Assembly (NCBI RefSeq): GCF_964355755.1
Contig: NC_092672.1
Span: 15,932,501 to 15,996,500, forward strand
Length of the DNA stretch: 64,000 nt
Source: Antedon mediterranea
Taxonomy: Eukaryota > Echinodermata > Crinoidea > Comatulida > Antedonidae
Direction of reading: 5' to 3'
In this document: piece by piece, positions 27,801 through 42,800 of the stretch
How positions within the stretch are numbered: position 1 is the first letter of the stretch
Layout of the letters: each line of letters opens with the position of its first letter
Position numbers and translations under genes: made by a program
Notes under the pieces: model-generated
What the model saw: the letters and a program-made list of their open reading frames with translations, nothing else
The model's database searches: none
Told to the model about the DNA's origin: nothing

Positions 27801-30800
27801 AGATATACTGTATATCATATTGCGTATACAGTACTTTTCACCATAAAGTTTAAAAAAAAGGGTTTCGCTCGGGCTCGAACCGGGGACCTTCTGCGTGTTG
27901 AGCAGACGTGATAACCACTACACCAAGAAGCCGCATATAACAACATAATGCTGTGGTGTGTTTCACACATTGTGGCTTCTTAATTAAACAAATTAATTAA
28001 CAAAAAAGCATGAATGTGTGATACTAGTGGTACAGCAAATGAAGCTGTAATGACGTCATAAGACGGGATGTGACGTCACATACACATCAATAACCTCGCT
28101 ACCAAATACGGCTATATGGTACCATCTTCGAGACGACATATGGCTGCATCCGGTTTGAAAATAAAAAATCCAGCTATAGCTTTGAGGACATGTCCCTGTA
28201 GTATATTCATGCCAAATCCCAGCTCAATACTACAACTAATAAGGGAGGAGTAGTACTTTAAAAATTGCACTTTTTACTCAATAGTATCCAGATGGAGGAA
28301 GAGGAGAAAATGAGTAAGTCCTAGACTCGGGTACCCCGAGTAAAAACAAAGAGTAATATTTTCAAAACAATGCGGTACCTAACAGGAAGCCAATTCAATG
28401 TTTCCAAGGTATTAGAAATGTGTCAATATCTTGGTAATTCATTAGTAAAAAGGTTCATCTGGATCTCTGTATAGTATTCAAGTAATTTTCTTCTGAATGA
28501 TCCAAAGTCAAATAAAAATCGTAAAACTTACCTTTTTTACTCTAGCTTTCGCTGGTCAACGACGCAGCTTAATCATGAGTGAGTCTCTGTGACTTGGACT
28601 TGTTACCATTATATCTCGTATTTGGTATAGCGCCATGTATGGAACGTTCAGGTTTACCCAAATGGGATTGTCGGGGCCTCCTCTTTAGTAAGTTGTTGTA
28701 TAATTTTGCAAGTTCCAAAAACGCATCGCCCACAAATGTGAAAACAGCTACAAATGTGAAACAAACTCAATGTGAAAACAACCACAAATGTGAAACAACC
28801 ACAAATACTTTACCCACAAATGTGAAACAACCACAAATGGGAAAATGCATCAAACACAAATCTGAAAACAACCACAAATGTGAAAACTCATCACCCACAA
28901 ATGTGAAAACAGTGACTACAAATCATCTTGACCATTTTACCATCTAAGCACATCAGTTTGGCAATGATAAAGTAGTCAACAACCTCCTACTGACTTTTGG
29001 GAGCACAAACTTAGAAATGCAATATATTATCAGTTAGTATTTCAAATTATGCAGCATGACAGTAAAAATGTTAATCAATTGTTATTATTTATTTCCAGAC
29101 ATGGAGAACAACTTTGCTAGTTGTATCTCATGACAGGAACTTTCTTGATCAAGTCTGCACTGATGTTTTGCATCTGTTTTCCCAACAACTTGACTGTTAC
29201 CGTGGCAACTATTCACAATTTGTAATAACAAAAAGTGAGCGATTAAAAAACCAGCAAAAAGAGTATGAGGCGCAATTACAAAAAAGACAACATTTACAGG
29301 TTACTATAAATTATATGTTTAACACCGCAACTGACCAGAATTGTACTGGAAATGTTTCAAACTACATTAGTAAAGCGTCATGGAGGGGTGGTTCGTTGGA
29401 AGTAATGAGATATCACCATTAATGGGAAGGTTTTCAACTATATATAAAAAAAGTACAGGGTGTGTTGGAAAGAGGTAGGAGGTGGAGTGGCAGGTATTCG
29501 GGAGATTCTGGCATCTGGGATAATGAGGTATCAAAATAATCTGAATTGTACTGGGACGTTTTAGTATCGGTGTTTGTGTGACCATAAGATTTAATTGGAA
29601 TGCGTAAGATTTAGATTAATGTGTATGCGTTGTATTTCCTTTAAAACACCGAAGTGTGCTACTGTAGTGCAAACCTGTTTATCCACTAAACAAGCCTTTA
29701 ATCAATATAACAAGGTTCAACTTTAAAAGGTTTTTCGTATAACATTATTTCTGTCTTAAATTTTTAGGTATTTATAGATCGATTTCGATATAATGCGAAC
29801 AGGGCAGCATTAGTACAAAGTAAAATTAAGGAAATTGAAAGAATGTAAGTATCTTATTAATATAGAAATTTTCACTGCTTATCATTAAACAGTTAATTTT
29901 GTCTAAAGCTTGGGCATATAAATTAATATGATTTGTGGTACCAGATTATTTTAATAGAATGCGAGATCTTGAATCATGAATTCCTGTTAATTATAGGAGT
30001 TACTTTATTAGATGGCTCATTGTCTTCGTTTGTTCAGGCACATATGGGCTATGGGCATGGCCTTCTATCGTTTCATTTCGTGATCTCCTATCTGTGGGGT
30101 GGGGGAAGAATAACATTGCTATGACAATTATAACAAAAATATAGATAACCTTAAACTGGCCGATCCTGCTTGTAAGTTATACGCGTCAACGAAATATGTT
30201 TGTTTTTATATGTATTTTATTGCGATATAGAAGATTTTTGTAGGTCAGTACAGGTCGCACATTTGACCAATCAAAATATTTGTTTTTTAACTCATAAAGC
30301 TGTGCAACAGTAACTGTCCAATCAGATTCCCTTACACAGCGGGATACGGCTACTAGACGATTGTAAACAAACATGTGTTTTTCTCACTAGCTAAGCCTAT
30401 ATGGAGCTGAGCAGTAATGACATCATCAAATTGGATTAAAAATTGGCCCGGTCTTGTAATTTCATCTTTGCTACACTGTACACAACATTATATATAATGT
30501 ATTCCGTATATACTGTTTTAAATTATGACACAAAATAGGTACAATTCAACACTGTAAACATATTTAATTCATGTCATAGGATGGCATAATAATTGTCGGC
30601 GTTCATATAATGTATGTGGTACATGTTGCGTTTGTGCGAATAACCGTCAAAGTGACGAGTTCGAATCTAGTTTTCTTAATAAGTCTGTGGAATGTCTCAT
30701 GCTTCCTTATTTTCCAATTCAAATGTCCTTATTATTTTGAGTGAGGTACAGGCTGATTAGGGTATAGCATTTTGATTGTTGCAATTACAATATCAATAAT

Positions 30801-33800
30801 TGATAATATAGTAAGAATACACCATTAAAATTGGTCATACTTCATTTATTCACATTTTTGTTTATATCAACTTTCAACAAGCAGACAATTGGCGTCAGCC
30901 TAATTCTCGGTTACGGATACATGATACACAGGTGCAACTTGTACACCGAAGTATAGTAAACATTTTGCTTGTATTCAAGAATTCTTTATTTTCTAAAAAA
31001 ATATATTTTTTTTTTTCAGGCCAGAACTTAAAGCAGTAGAAAGGGAATCTGAAGTTACACTGAAGTAAGTCATAAACATTTACTTGATATACATTTACTA
31101 CATTAACATTAAACAAACATCTTAAACAAAGAATCATGGCCACTGTGAGCTAGAATGTGTTATTTCACTGCACTCATTCAGTTTCAATTTCATGAGACGA
31201 AAAATATTGAGTTTTATATTGTTTTATCCATACGTAATTACACTGGCATTAAAGATATAACATTAAAATGTAAGCCGTTTATGAGCTATATTTCGCCGAT
31301 TTCTTATCGCGGGGAAATTCCCCACCAGTGACATCGATTAATCGAGGAGGAGGCCCGACTAGAGGCCTAGCGTGCATGCCGGAACGGGTGGATTATTACT
31401 ATATAAATAACAAGTTTGAACGAAAGAGCGTACGACAATCTTGGGTAAATTTTTATTAAACGTATAGGCCTACTTGCTTGGCGAATCCATGCCTTTTAAA
31501 TCATTTAACAAGTTCGTAATCAGATTGTAGTACTGTACGGTAAAACCAAAAAACACCGCCCCAACAACCTTGTGCGATGTGCGATCTGTTGTTCTTTGCA
31601 GATCAACATTGGTAGAGTCCATTATTATTATTGGAGTGTTTAAAAATTTGATAACTATTTAAAACATGTTTCAACCACTGTGTAATCAAAGCGTTAATTT
31701 AGTTAAAACTTGGATCCTCCCAAAATTGATAATCATGTATTCCGGTTGATTGCACACATGAAATATATTCGCCAATTTGGAATTTGGCGAAAAAGGCAAA
31801 ATTTTTTCGGCTCGCAGTCCACACACAAAAAGCGGGCGTGGCCAACACAACAATTTTTTTTTTTTGCCTAATATAGAACACTTCCCCTTAAAGGGCATCA
31901 TGTCGTTGCTTCATAATTTCAATTTTAGATACGTAGGATAGAAAACGTACCAAGATATGACTTGATTTACCTTTCATTCCTCGTCCAGCTAGTGTGCACG
32001 CTCGATGATGGGCATAGATGATAGCGTAAAGTGTTTAGTTAAAATACTCTTAACAATCAGAATACAATTTTTACCTAGCTAATGTTCCAGGCCAACAAAC
32101 CTGATGTTATTGCATCTGTAAAAACATTCAGCTCTATTTAATTCAAGATGGCAGAGAGTTAATTGTTCTTGCATATTTTGAATATCAGATTAACAGGCCT
32201 TGTCATTCGATTCACGCGCCTTATCTTTTGATTCAAGAACTGCAATCCTTTCCGAGTTAAAATCAATAGCTTTACTTTTTATTTTATTTTTTAAGTTATT
32301 TTATGTCTTTAGGCAATGTGGCCAGGGATTACCAATAGTGAATTAATCACTGTCCTATCAGATAGGTGGTAATCCCCCTAATACAGGGGCTATTTTGTGA
32401 ACCAGTTCACCGGGGTAACCCCCTACTCTTTTCGAATAATGAACTGGGTTCTTTAAAGTGCACACAGGTTATAACTGTGTACACTGGACCTACGGTTTAT
32501 AGTCCTTATCCGAGAAGACTTGTTCCACCACCAGAACTAGGAGCGAGTCGGCCTCGAACCCTTGCCGATGCTGTTGTTGTTGTCGGTAAACGGCGCCCCT
32601 GCCTTAACCGCTCGGCCATTTGACTGTTGTAAAGTCTTAAGTCTTCTCTTATTTGAGATTGTCCTTGCAGCACATATTTAAAGGACTCCTGTACCAAATA
32701 CAAAACCGATGTGTCTACTAGGCTAGCTGAGGTAGTCTTAGCACATGTGGTTCGTTTCGTTGCGGGTAGCATAGCATGTTCACAATAGACTATTAGCATA
32801 AAGCTGTAATAATTTGTTGACCTAGGAGCTCGCGTCAAACACGTTTTAACCCAACAGCGTCATGAATTCAATTAAAACCTTTAGATATACAGTAGAACCT
32901 TCATTTTACGTACGGCACGGGACCGAAAGGCGTACGTAAAACAAGGGATTCGTAAAATCAAGGTTGACCTTAAATTGACCCCAAATACGTAGAGATCGTA
33001 GCTAGCCGTATTTGCCTACTTCTGTACAGTATGCAGGCTGAGGTGGTCACTAGCTAGGCCTAGGCCCTAGACTATTCAGGCTAGGCTAGCAAGGCCTAAC
33101 TAGAAAAGTACAGTATATACAGGCTGTGCGATGTTTAAATAAAGTGTAAAATATAATTGTTTTCCATCAATAAAAACAGTCGCTGCTTTAGGGGGAATGC
33201 ACGTGCGTAGTTTGTCCCACAAACAGCAGAATTCCTCACACAGCCATGATTGTGGCTTTGTGTGCTTTGTTGTTGTTAAATTGCGCCCTCAATGTAAGAA
33301 AATGATGACGTCATCGGTTATTTTAAGCGTACGTAAAATCGAGGGAACGTAAAATCAGGGTACGTAAAACACAGGTTCTACTGTAGTATTGCAATACGTA
33401 TTGACAATTTTTGGTCACCATTTGAATCGCAAATTTCTTACTGTGAGTGTGGGTACTGTTAGATATATAAACAAATACAAGTAAACTTTACTACTGTTAG
33501 TGTGGGTACTTATAGATATATAATACAAATGTTGAATGTTTATGAGTGTAATAGTACAAATAATGGCATGAGGTGAATGATGAAGGGTTATATATCAACG
33601 AGAATGCCTAGTTGATATTTAACCTTTCATCATCAATTTTATATTATACAGCTTGTAAAATGTTGTATCATTTGTTTTTTTTGACAATCTGTCTTCAACT
33701 ATTTATCAATGTGTTGATTTTGGCAGTAATTACGGCAGTCTTCTAGGATCGTATCATATCCATTACAAAGTGTCATTTAATAGTAAGAAATGTTTCAATA

Positions 33801-36800
33801 AATTGTGAATGTTGCCACTGTACGATACATTTTGTGTTGATTTACCATTTCTCAGTACTTTGATCTTTTTGTTCAATCAATTATAATACCTGAAAAAAAA
33901 GAAATATCTGCATAAAATTTTAATTGTGCGAATGCTGGTTTGAAGTTACTAAAGTAAAAAAGATTTTTAACATACTGTACAGTAAACATCCAAAACAACA
34001 TTTAGATTTGTTTGGTAATTTTCTCTGCACAATAGAATAGTTAAAATCAGTTATAGTCCAGTCAATCTAGTGATATTTAGAGGTAAATCCACCACAAATT
34101 GCAATAGTAACGAAACATTGAATTTTTCATTCAAATGTAGTTTAGAATGACATATTAAAAGTCACCGAAAATTGAAGCATTGGAACATATTATTTTTTAC
34201 GTAATCTCTCAACTATATAGTGATTTTATTCTGTAAATATTTTTGGGGTAGGGGGTAATATTTTTGCCCATGGGGTTTTATAATCCAATCTAAACAATCT
34301 TGATATCAATGTGTAGAATATATATTTTCTTCTAATATGCAATTTAAAAAAAAATAATAATACAACACTTATTTATATAACAATTTTGGGGTAGGGGGTA
34401 TAGGCTAGTCAATCTAGCAAAAAAAACAGCCCAAAGTGAAACAAATTGCAAACAGAGATTTTTCTTTTTTAAATGGTCATATATGATGAGGAGATCAAAA
34501 TTTGAGCATCACACCTCTGTCACTCATCCCGATGATATGCAAATTAGCTTAAATATGCAAATTAGGGTGAAATTACAGGGTTACCATATCTCAAAAACTA
34601 CTAGTCCGAGAGAGTTGATATTTTCACTGATCTATTCAAAATGTATATATTTATATTTACTCTAATGAAACATTTTACGAAAAAATGACCGGAAGTACAA
34701 CATTTGACCTTCGACCCCATTTCCCAATGTTTGCATATACAATGTGACTAAAATGTCTGTAGAGACTTTATTTTGCCCTCAAATGACCCAGACATAGGTT
34801 CCTAATAACCAGAATAGGATCACTTTGTAATTCCCAAAATCACACCTTTGTCACACACCTTGAAAGTATGCAAATTAGTAGTACAATTTAAATAAAATAT
34901 GCAAATAAGGGGAAAAAATTACAGTTGTCCTATATCTCGAAAACCACTAATGCTAGAGAGCTGATTTTTTCACAGCCGTATTCAAAATGTACATATTTCT
35001 ATTTGCTCCAATGAAACATTTTACAAAAAATTGACCGGAAGTATGACATTTGACCCTCGACCCCATTTCTCAATATTGCATAATATATAAATGAAACTAA
35101 AATGTCTGTAGAGACTTTGTTTTGCCCTCAAATGACTCTGATACAGGTTTCTAATAGCCAACATAGGAATGTTTAGTAAATCTCAAAATCACACCTGTAT
35201 CACTCACCTCCAAAGTATGCAAATTATTAGTACAAGTTACATGAAATATGCAAATTAGAGGGTGAAATTAAAGGTTCCTATATATCGAAAACCACTAAGG
35301 CTAGAGAGTTGATTTTTTCAATAACTTGTTCAGAATGTACATATTTATATTTACTCTAATGAAACATTTTACGAAAAAATGACCGGAAATACAACAATTG
35401 ACCCTCGACCCCATTTATCAATGTTTGCATACATAATGCGACTAAAATGTCTGTAGAGACTTTGTTTTGGACTCAAATAACTCGGATACATGTTTCCTAT
35501 AGTCAGCATAGGACCGCTTTGTAATTCCCAAAATCACGCCTTCATTTTGGCATGGTTGGAATTCCCTTTTTTCGTATTAGTTTATGTACAGCGCTTAGAG
35601 GTTTCACAACATTAGGCGCTATATAAATCCAGGATATTATTATTATTATTTCTCAATATTTGCATAATGCAACTAAAATGTATGTACAGACATTGTTTTA
35701 GCCTCAAATGACTCGGATACAGGTTTTATATAGCCAGTATAAGTCAAGCACCTCGAAAGGATGCAAATTAGTAGTACAAGCTATATGAAATATGCAAATT
35801 ACAGTGAATTGCCTTATGTATCTCGAAAACGCTAATGACCGAGAGAGAGAGATATGGCAACTTTCTAGTACTACTGATTTGCATACTTTCAAGCGAAGTA
35901 ACAGAGGTGTGATTTTGAGAATTACTAAACAGTTCTATGCTGGCTATAGAAAACCTGTATCTGGGTCATTATTGAAAAAAAAATTATCGAAAGTATGACA
36001 TTTGACCCTCGAACCTATTTCTCAATATTTGCATATAATGTAACTAAAATGTATGTACAGACTTTGTTTTGGCCTCAAATGACTTGGATACAGGTTTTAT
36101 ATAGCCAGTATAGGATCGTTTAGTAATTCCAAAAAGTCAAGCAACTCGAAAGTATGCAAATTATTAGTACAAGTTATATGAAATATGCAAATTACAGCCT
36201 TATGTATCTCGAAAAACGCTAATGACCGATAGAGATATGGCAACTTTCACCTCTTGTACTACTAATTTGCATATTTTCTAGGGAAGTAACAAAGGTGTGA
36301 TTTTGAGAATTACTAACAGTTCCATGCTGGCTATAGAAAACCTGTATCTGAGTCATTTGAGGCCAAAACAGTCTGTACAGATATTTTAGTTGAATTATAT
36401 GAAAATATTGAGAAATAGGGTCAAGGGTCAAATGTCATAATTCAATCATGACAATTTTTGCGTAAAATGTTTCATTACAGCGAATATAAATAATATGTAC
36501 ATTCTGAATCAACTCTGAATTCAAATCAACTCTCTAGCATTAATGGTTTTCGAGATATGGGAAGACTGTAATTTCACCCCTAATTTGCATATTTCATGTA
36601 ACTTGTACTAATAATTTGCATACTTTCAAGGTATGTGATAAAGATGTGATTTTGGGAATTACAAAGCGGTCCTATGCTGACAATAGGAAAACTGTATCCG
36701 AGTCATTTGAGTCCAAAAAAATTATCTACAGACATTTTAGTCGCATTATGTATGCAAACATTGATAAATAGGGTCAAGGGTCAATTGTTGTATTTCCGGT

Positions 36801-39800
36801 CATTTTTTCGTAAAATGTTTCATTAGAGCAAATATAAATATGTACATTCTGAACAAGTTTTTGAAAAAATCAACTCTCTACCTTAGCGGTTTTCGATACA
36901 TATAGCAACCTGTAATTTCACCCCCTAATTTGCATATTTCATGTAACTTGTACTAATAATTTGCATACTTTGAAGGTGAGTGATACAGGTGTGATTTTGA
37001 GATTTACTAAACATTCCTATGTTGGCTATTAGAAACCTGTATCCGAGTCATTTGAGGGCAAAACAAAGTCTCTACAGACATTTTAGTTTTCATTATATAT
37101 GCAATATTGAGAAATGGGGTCGAGGGTCAAATGTCATAGTTCCGGGCATTTTTTTGTAAAATGTCTCATTACAGCAAATATAAATATATACATTTTAAAT
37201 ATTTTAGTGAAAAAATCAACACTCTAGCATTAGCGGTTTTCGAGATATGGCAACGCTGTAATTTCACTCCCTAATTTGCATATTTAATATTACTTGTACT
37301 ACTAATTTGCATACTTTCGAGGTGCATGACGAAGTTGTGATTTTAGGAATTATAATACAGTTCTATGGTGGGTATTGAAAAACAATATCCAAGTCATTGA
37401 GTCCAAAATAAAGTCTCTACAGATATTTTTTTAATCACATATTTATGTAAATATTGAGAAATGGGGTCAAGGGTCAAAATTTGGTACTTCCGGACATTTT
37501 TATGTAAAATGTCTCATTAGAGCAAATATAAATATATATATATTCTGAACCAGACTGTGCAAAAATGAACTCTCTACGATTAGTAGTTTTTAAGATATGG
37601 TAACCCTGTAATTTCACCCTAATTTGCATATTTAAGCTAATTTGCATACCTTCGGGATGAGTGTCAGAGGTGTGATGCTCAAAAATTAATCACCTTATCA
37701 TATGTAACCATTTAAAAAAAAAAATCTCTGTTTGCAATTTGTTTCACTCAAAATGCTAGATTGACTAGCCTAGTAGGATTTATGCCTTTAATCCATTGTT
37801 TTATAAACATATCTAAATAACTTTAGTACCAATGTGTAGAGTATAATATATCCTTCTAATATACATTAAAAAAACAATTAATACAACAGTTATACGTAAC
37901 TAGAGGTCAAAAGGTCATTGACTTTTTAACCAAAATTCAAATTTTTCCAAACAAAATGATTAACTGCAATGTCTTATTCCATAATTGTCAATGCATTTGA
38001 TCAAACTTGGGTTTTTTCTGTACCTATCGTCATATGAAATAGGAAAAATGAAGTTAAGTATTTCAAATTATTTATGTACTTCTTATTAAAAATAATCATA
38101 TAATAATGATAAATTGTTATCAACAACAGGTAGTGTAGTATGGCTGCCAATAACATCTAAATAACTACAAATGTGTATAATATGTATTTCTTACTCAAAA
38201 AACTAATTGATACAACAGTTGTTATGTAATTATAGAGGTCATTCACCTTTTACGAAAACTCAATTTTTCTTAAAATAACATAAAACTAAATTATGTTTAT
38301 ATACTATATTTATATTTTGGAAGTATTTGGTGCAAATAATGTTTTCCCTATATCGTCATGAAATAGGAAAAATGATGCTAGCTATAGAACAACATTGAAA
38401 TTCATTAGCGGTATGTACTATTGTTGATTGATTAATGAGTCTTGGTAATTTGATTTACTAGATTATATTTTTGATGATTTTAGTATCAACATTTACATAT
38501 ATAAATCCAAAGGCAAAATACTGAACAAATGACTGTGGGTATCAGTGGCTGGATCTCACATCCACGTCAAATAGCGAAAATGGGACATTAAGTGTTCAGA
38601 GAGCCGTTTTGATTGTTTTAGTTAGCTGGATCCTTTTTCGATAGGCTATAAATAGAAGTTACCGAGTATTTCGAGCGACACAAGTTCTGACTTCCGTGTT
38701 TTATAGGCTGTCTAAATTTCCATTTTAACGGGTTTATATTAAATTATATTGTTGTTTGATTTATTTCTGTTTATTAGGAACATTTATATTAAACAAAAAC
38801 CACAACAATAGCAATTTTAGTTGATTATGGATTAATTTATTCGAATTCTAAGATAACGTCTAAGCCAAGTGTAAACGTAAACAAAGCGAGTCATACGGTG
38901 AAAGCAAAAAAGTGAAAACATTAATTTGCAATTTTTAAATGAAATTGTGAAAACGCTATAATATAGTCTTATAATAATATGCATTTTCAAAGATGTCCAA
39001 ATATAAGCTTGGGGTTATTTTTCAAACAAATTCTATAAGGAGTTGAATGTAGTGTATTTTGACCGAAAGTGCGGTGCGCGTAGGCCTAGGAAGACGCGGC
39101 AGGGCTGGAATACTCGTTTCCTTAGGTGGAAACGACGGAAAATGCGCTCCATCACTGGGCTCTCGATTTTAGTTCTTGTTAAATGGATGATTCAGAATCT
39201 TAATATATGGGCTTATAAATTTTAAAATAAAGTGCTGAACTTTCATTTTTCTTGAAATTATGAAGAATAGTGTGAAGTGGGGACTGTCTGCATGCCTGGA
39301 TGGTTGACTTGGTAAAATACTGAAAAATCAGTAAATTAGTTAGGCCTAACTAGGCTAATTAATTAATGTACAGTATAATATAATGTAAAATTTTTATGAA
39401 TAGAGCTAAACCTACTAGTAGGCTTACTAGTAATCTCATAATAACTCTGTTTGTGACAACTGGCTCTCACAAAAATACGAAACAAAGTTAGTGTCAAATG
39501 CCATTTTATTTGATAATGACGCAAATTACGAGAGAATTGATCTTCCCTACGAAATGTGGGTTCACTCTCTGCCCTTAAATTACAGGTTAAACATTTATAA
39601 TAATAATTGATCGAATAGAAACAAAAACATTGAAATCAAAACTGTAGTTAAAACAGTAGTTTAAATTAATATAAAATAAAATATAATGATACATGCTTAT
39701 AATCGTGGGTGCCAAAAAGGCAAAACTTATAAAACACCGTACAATAACACCGGTGGAGTAAGGGGTGGAGGCGGGAAATTATTTTATACAGCGAACTTAA

Positions 39801-42800
39801 TAAATGTGATGTTTGTCCGGAGACGGTTATGAAGCGAATGTCCTGCTTCAGAATTAAACCACACGCCTAGAATTAAATGAGTTTACCAGTCATACTCTGA
39901 ATACCATTCTACCCTGAGGATATCATAAATCGGTAGCTTCATGGTCATCCCATCTAAACAGTTTACATAAGCCATGGGAAACTGACCGATAAACTAAACA
40001 TAGAGTGAAATCCATTGACACAAACGATTCTTCCTTTGGTATTTTGACTCGGAAGAAATTATTTTGTGACAACTGGCTCTCACAAAAATACGAAACAAAG
40101 TTAGTGTCAAATAAAATTAAAAAAAACTAAAGCCCCCAGAATTGATGTTATCTTTCTCGACTATGCCAAAGCGTTTGATAAACTGCCTCACCATATTATT
40201 TTAAAGAAGCTGGCTAGCCACTTTAATATCAGAGGCAATGTCTGGAAATGGATCAAGTCATTTCTATTGGGACGTTCCCAAAGTGTCTTGTATCAAGGAT
40301 CCATTAGCCCATCATCCCCAGTTACCTCTGGCATACCACAGGGCAGCGTACTTGGACCCCTTATTTTTAACTTATTTATAAATGACCTTCCCTCATCTAT
40401 TATTTCTCCATGTGCATTGTTTGCCGATGACACGATAATTTATAGAAATATATTTACTGTAGACGATGAAGTTGTTCTTCAGTGCGATCTGATCAGGCTT
40501 TCCTCTTGGTGTGATCTAAATGAAATGGAGCTTAACTTAAATAAAACCAAGGTTCTCCACATTACAAGATCAAGGAAAGAGTATAGACCTGTTTATCGTA
40601 TAAATGACTTGCCTATTAAATCCGTATCTAGTCATTGTCATCTGGGGGTCACGATTAATAGTGAACTTACTTGGGATGACCATGTAAACTTAATTATTTC
40701 TCGTTCAAATCGAATGTTGGGTTTTATTACTAGTATTGCAGGAGGATCATCCCCTTCAGCTATTTTCTCACTCTATAAAGCTCTCATTGTCCCCATCCTT
40801 GAATATGGTGTCCCAGCGTGGTTGCCTCGAACCAAAAAACTTACAGAACGTATCGAGGCAGTCCAGCGAAGGGCTACTAGGCTTGTCCTTAAACAAACAA
40901 GAGGTGAAATGGAATACGAGGAACGTCTCACTAAGCTAAATTGGCCTACACTATCTAATTGAAGAAATTATCTTCTGTTATCCTTTGTTTGTAAATCACT
41001 TATTGGAACGGTTGATTGTAGTAGTGTTCGTCAATCTTTAGTTGTTAATGGCCGTCACCTTGATACACTTAAGTTCATTCATCACTATGCTCGAACCAAT
41101 TGTCTTCATCATTCCGCTATTAATATATTCCCTAGGTTGTGGGAAGAATTACCGGAAATGATTAAAAATTCTTTAATTTTAGACAGTTTTCAAATATTTT
41201 TAAATTCACTTAAATCACATGTTTTATATTGACTTTGTTGAATCGACTATTATGTATTTTATCCGTTTATTTTATATTGACACTGTTGATTCGTCTATTT
41301 GTTTTTTAAATATTTTTATATAGTTTATTTTATATCATTGTTGTTACTTTGGGAGTACGGAACCTGAACTCTTGTTATAGTGATTAGGTTCACTTTTAGG
41401 TTCCTGCCTACTCCCTTAGTTTCTGTGTTTTGTTTGTTTGTAACTGGTTTTTGGCAATAAATAATAATAATAATAATAATAATAAATGCCATTTTATTTG
41501 ATAATGACGCAAAGTAGGGAAGCAATAAAAATTACGAGAGAATTGACTCGGAAGAAATTATTTAATATCACCTGTCACTAACATATGATTGATTAATTTA
41601 AGTATATGCTGAAAATGTTTATCGGAGTTCCCTGCTTTTTATTATAATAATGGAGCAATAAATGAAATACAAATACACACCAATTAACATTTAACTTTTA
41701 ACAAATTTCACTGTAAAAATCAGACAACAAGTTTTCTACATCAACTTAGCTAACATCTTTTGTACTAGGCCTAATCTTCCAAAGATTTTCTATTACTGTA
41801 GTAGGCCTATTAGTATTACCATTATTTATTTGCCTATTTGAAATCTACATTTAAATTTTATTAAACTACCGCACAACAACCAACCGCCACTTGAACCTTT
41901 AAATAAGTAAATTAGGATAAGTTAAAGTTTTTTAAAAATAAATGTCCTTTTGGCAATACATCATAGATATCCATAATTACAGTATTAAATAGTGCTGTTT
42001 CACATATATAGCGGAGGTAAATTAATATGACTCATCATAAGAAATTGTTGTTGAGTTAATGCTATTTGTATTAAATTATGCAGAACAATCCTATGTGGCC
42101 TGTAAAAAAAAACTTTTAATTAATATTAATCATTATTTAATTATATTTGTATATTTATTATTTTTTTAGGCCTATAAACAACGCGCGCCCGACAATGAAC
42201 ACGCGCCAATAATGCACGCACTACCCCCATTGTTATAGGCTAAAGCCTGGCTCTCCTACTGTACTAGACCTAGACTATAATTGATTTATAAATAAAACAA
42301 AGAGGCTTTGTAGAGTTTTATGATTAAAAACAGCTTCCCTATATATTATATGTTGCTCATATTAATTTACAAAACAACATTTTTTTTATCTTATGGCCTA
42401 AAAAATGATTTTAGCTCAACCATGTGTTCCATTTTCAACAGTACAATACCCAAGAAGGCACATGTTTACGCAGCCATTAAAAAAAAAAAAAAATAACCCC
42501 AACAGGATTTTTTTATTAACTACTATTGAAAAATCAAATATTCAGAAACTACAAAACCCACCTTCCCAAAAAATTGCGTTGTTTTATTACAGCCTCAACA
42601 AATTAGACGAAATTTTAACATTCGAATAGCCTAAAATTGTTTAAAAAACATCGGTGTCATTCACCCTTGTTTCACACAAATATAATAGATTCGACGATTA
42701 AAAAACAATATCACGTGGTTCGTAGATGCCTTGTCAAAGTTTTTCATGAATTATTCATTAGTAAATAAAATCAAAAGTTCCAATTGGCCAGTTTGCAAAA

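Noticed and set aside
27601-27935. Two tRNA-Val genes
   Set aside because: Acceptor stems are mismatched, base 33 of the anticodon loop is altered, and both share a SINE tail, so they are retroposed copies.
32506-32838. 110-codon minus-strand frame
   Set aside because: It overlies the tRNA-headed SINE and its flank; no protein similarity is apparent.
40736-40939. Second plus-strand frame of 67 codons
   Set aside because: Out-of-frame shadow within the reverse transcriptase at 40129-41232.
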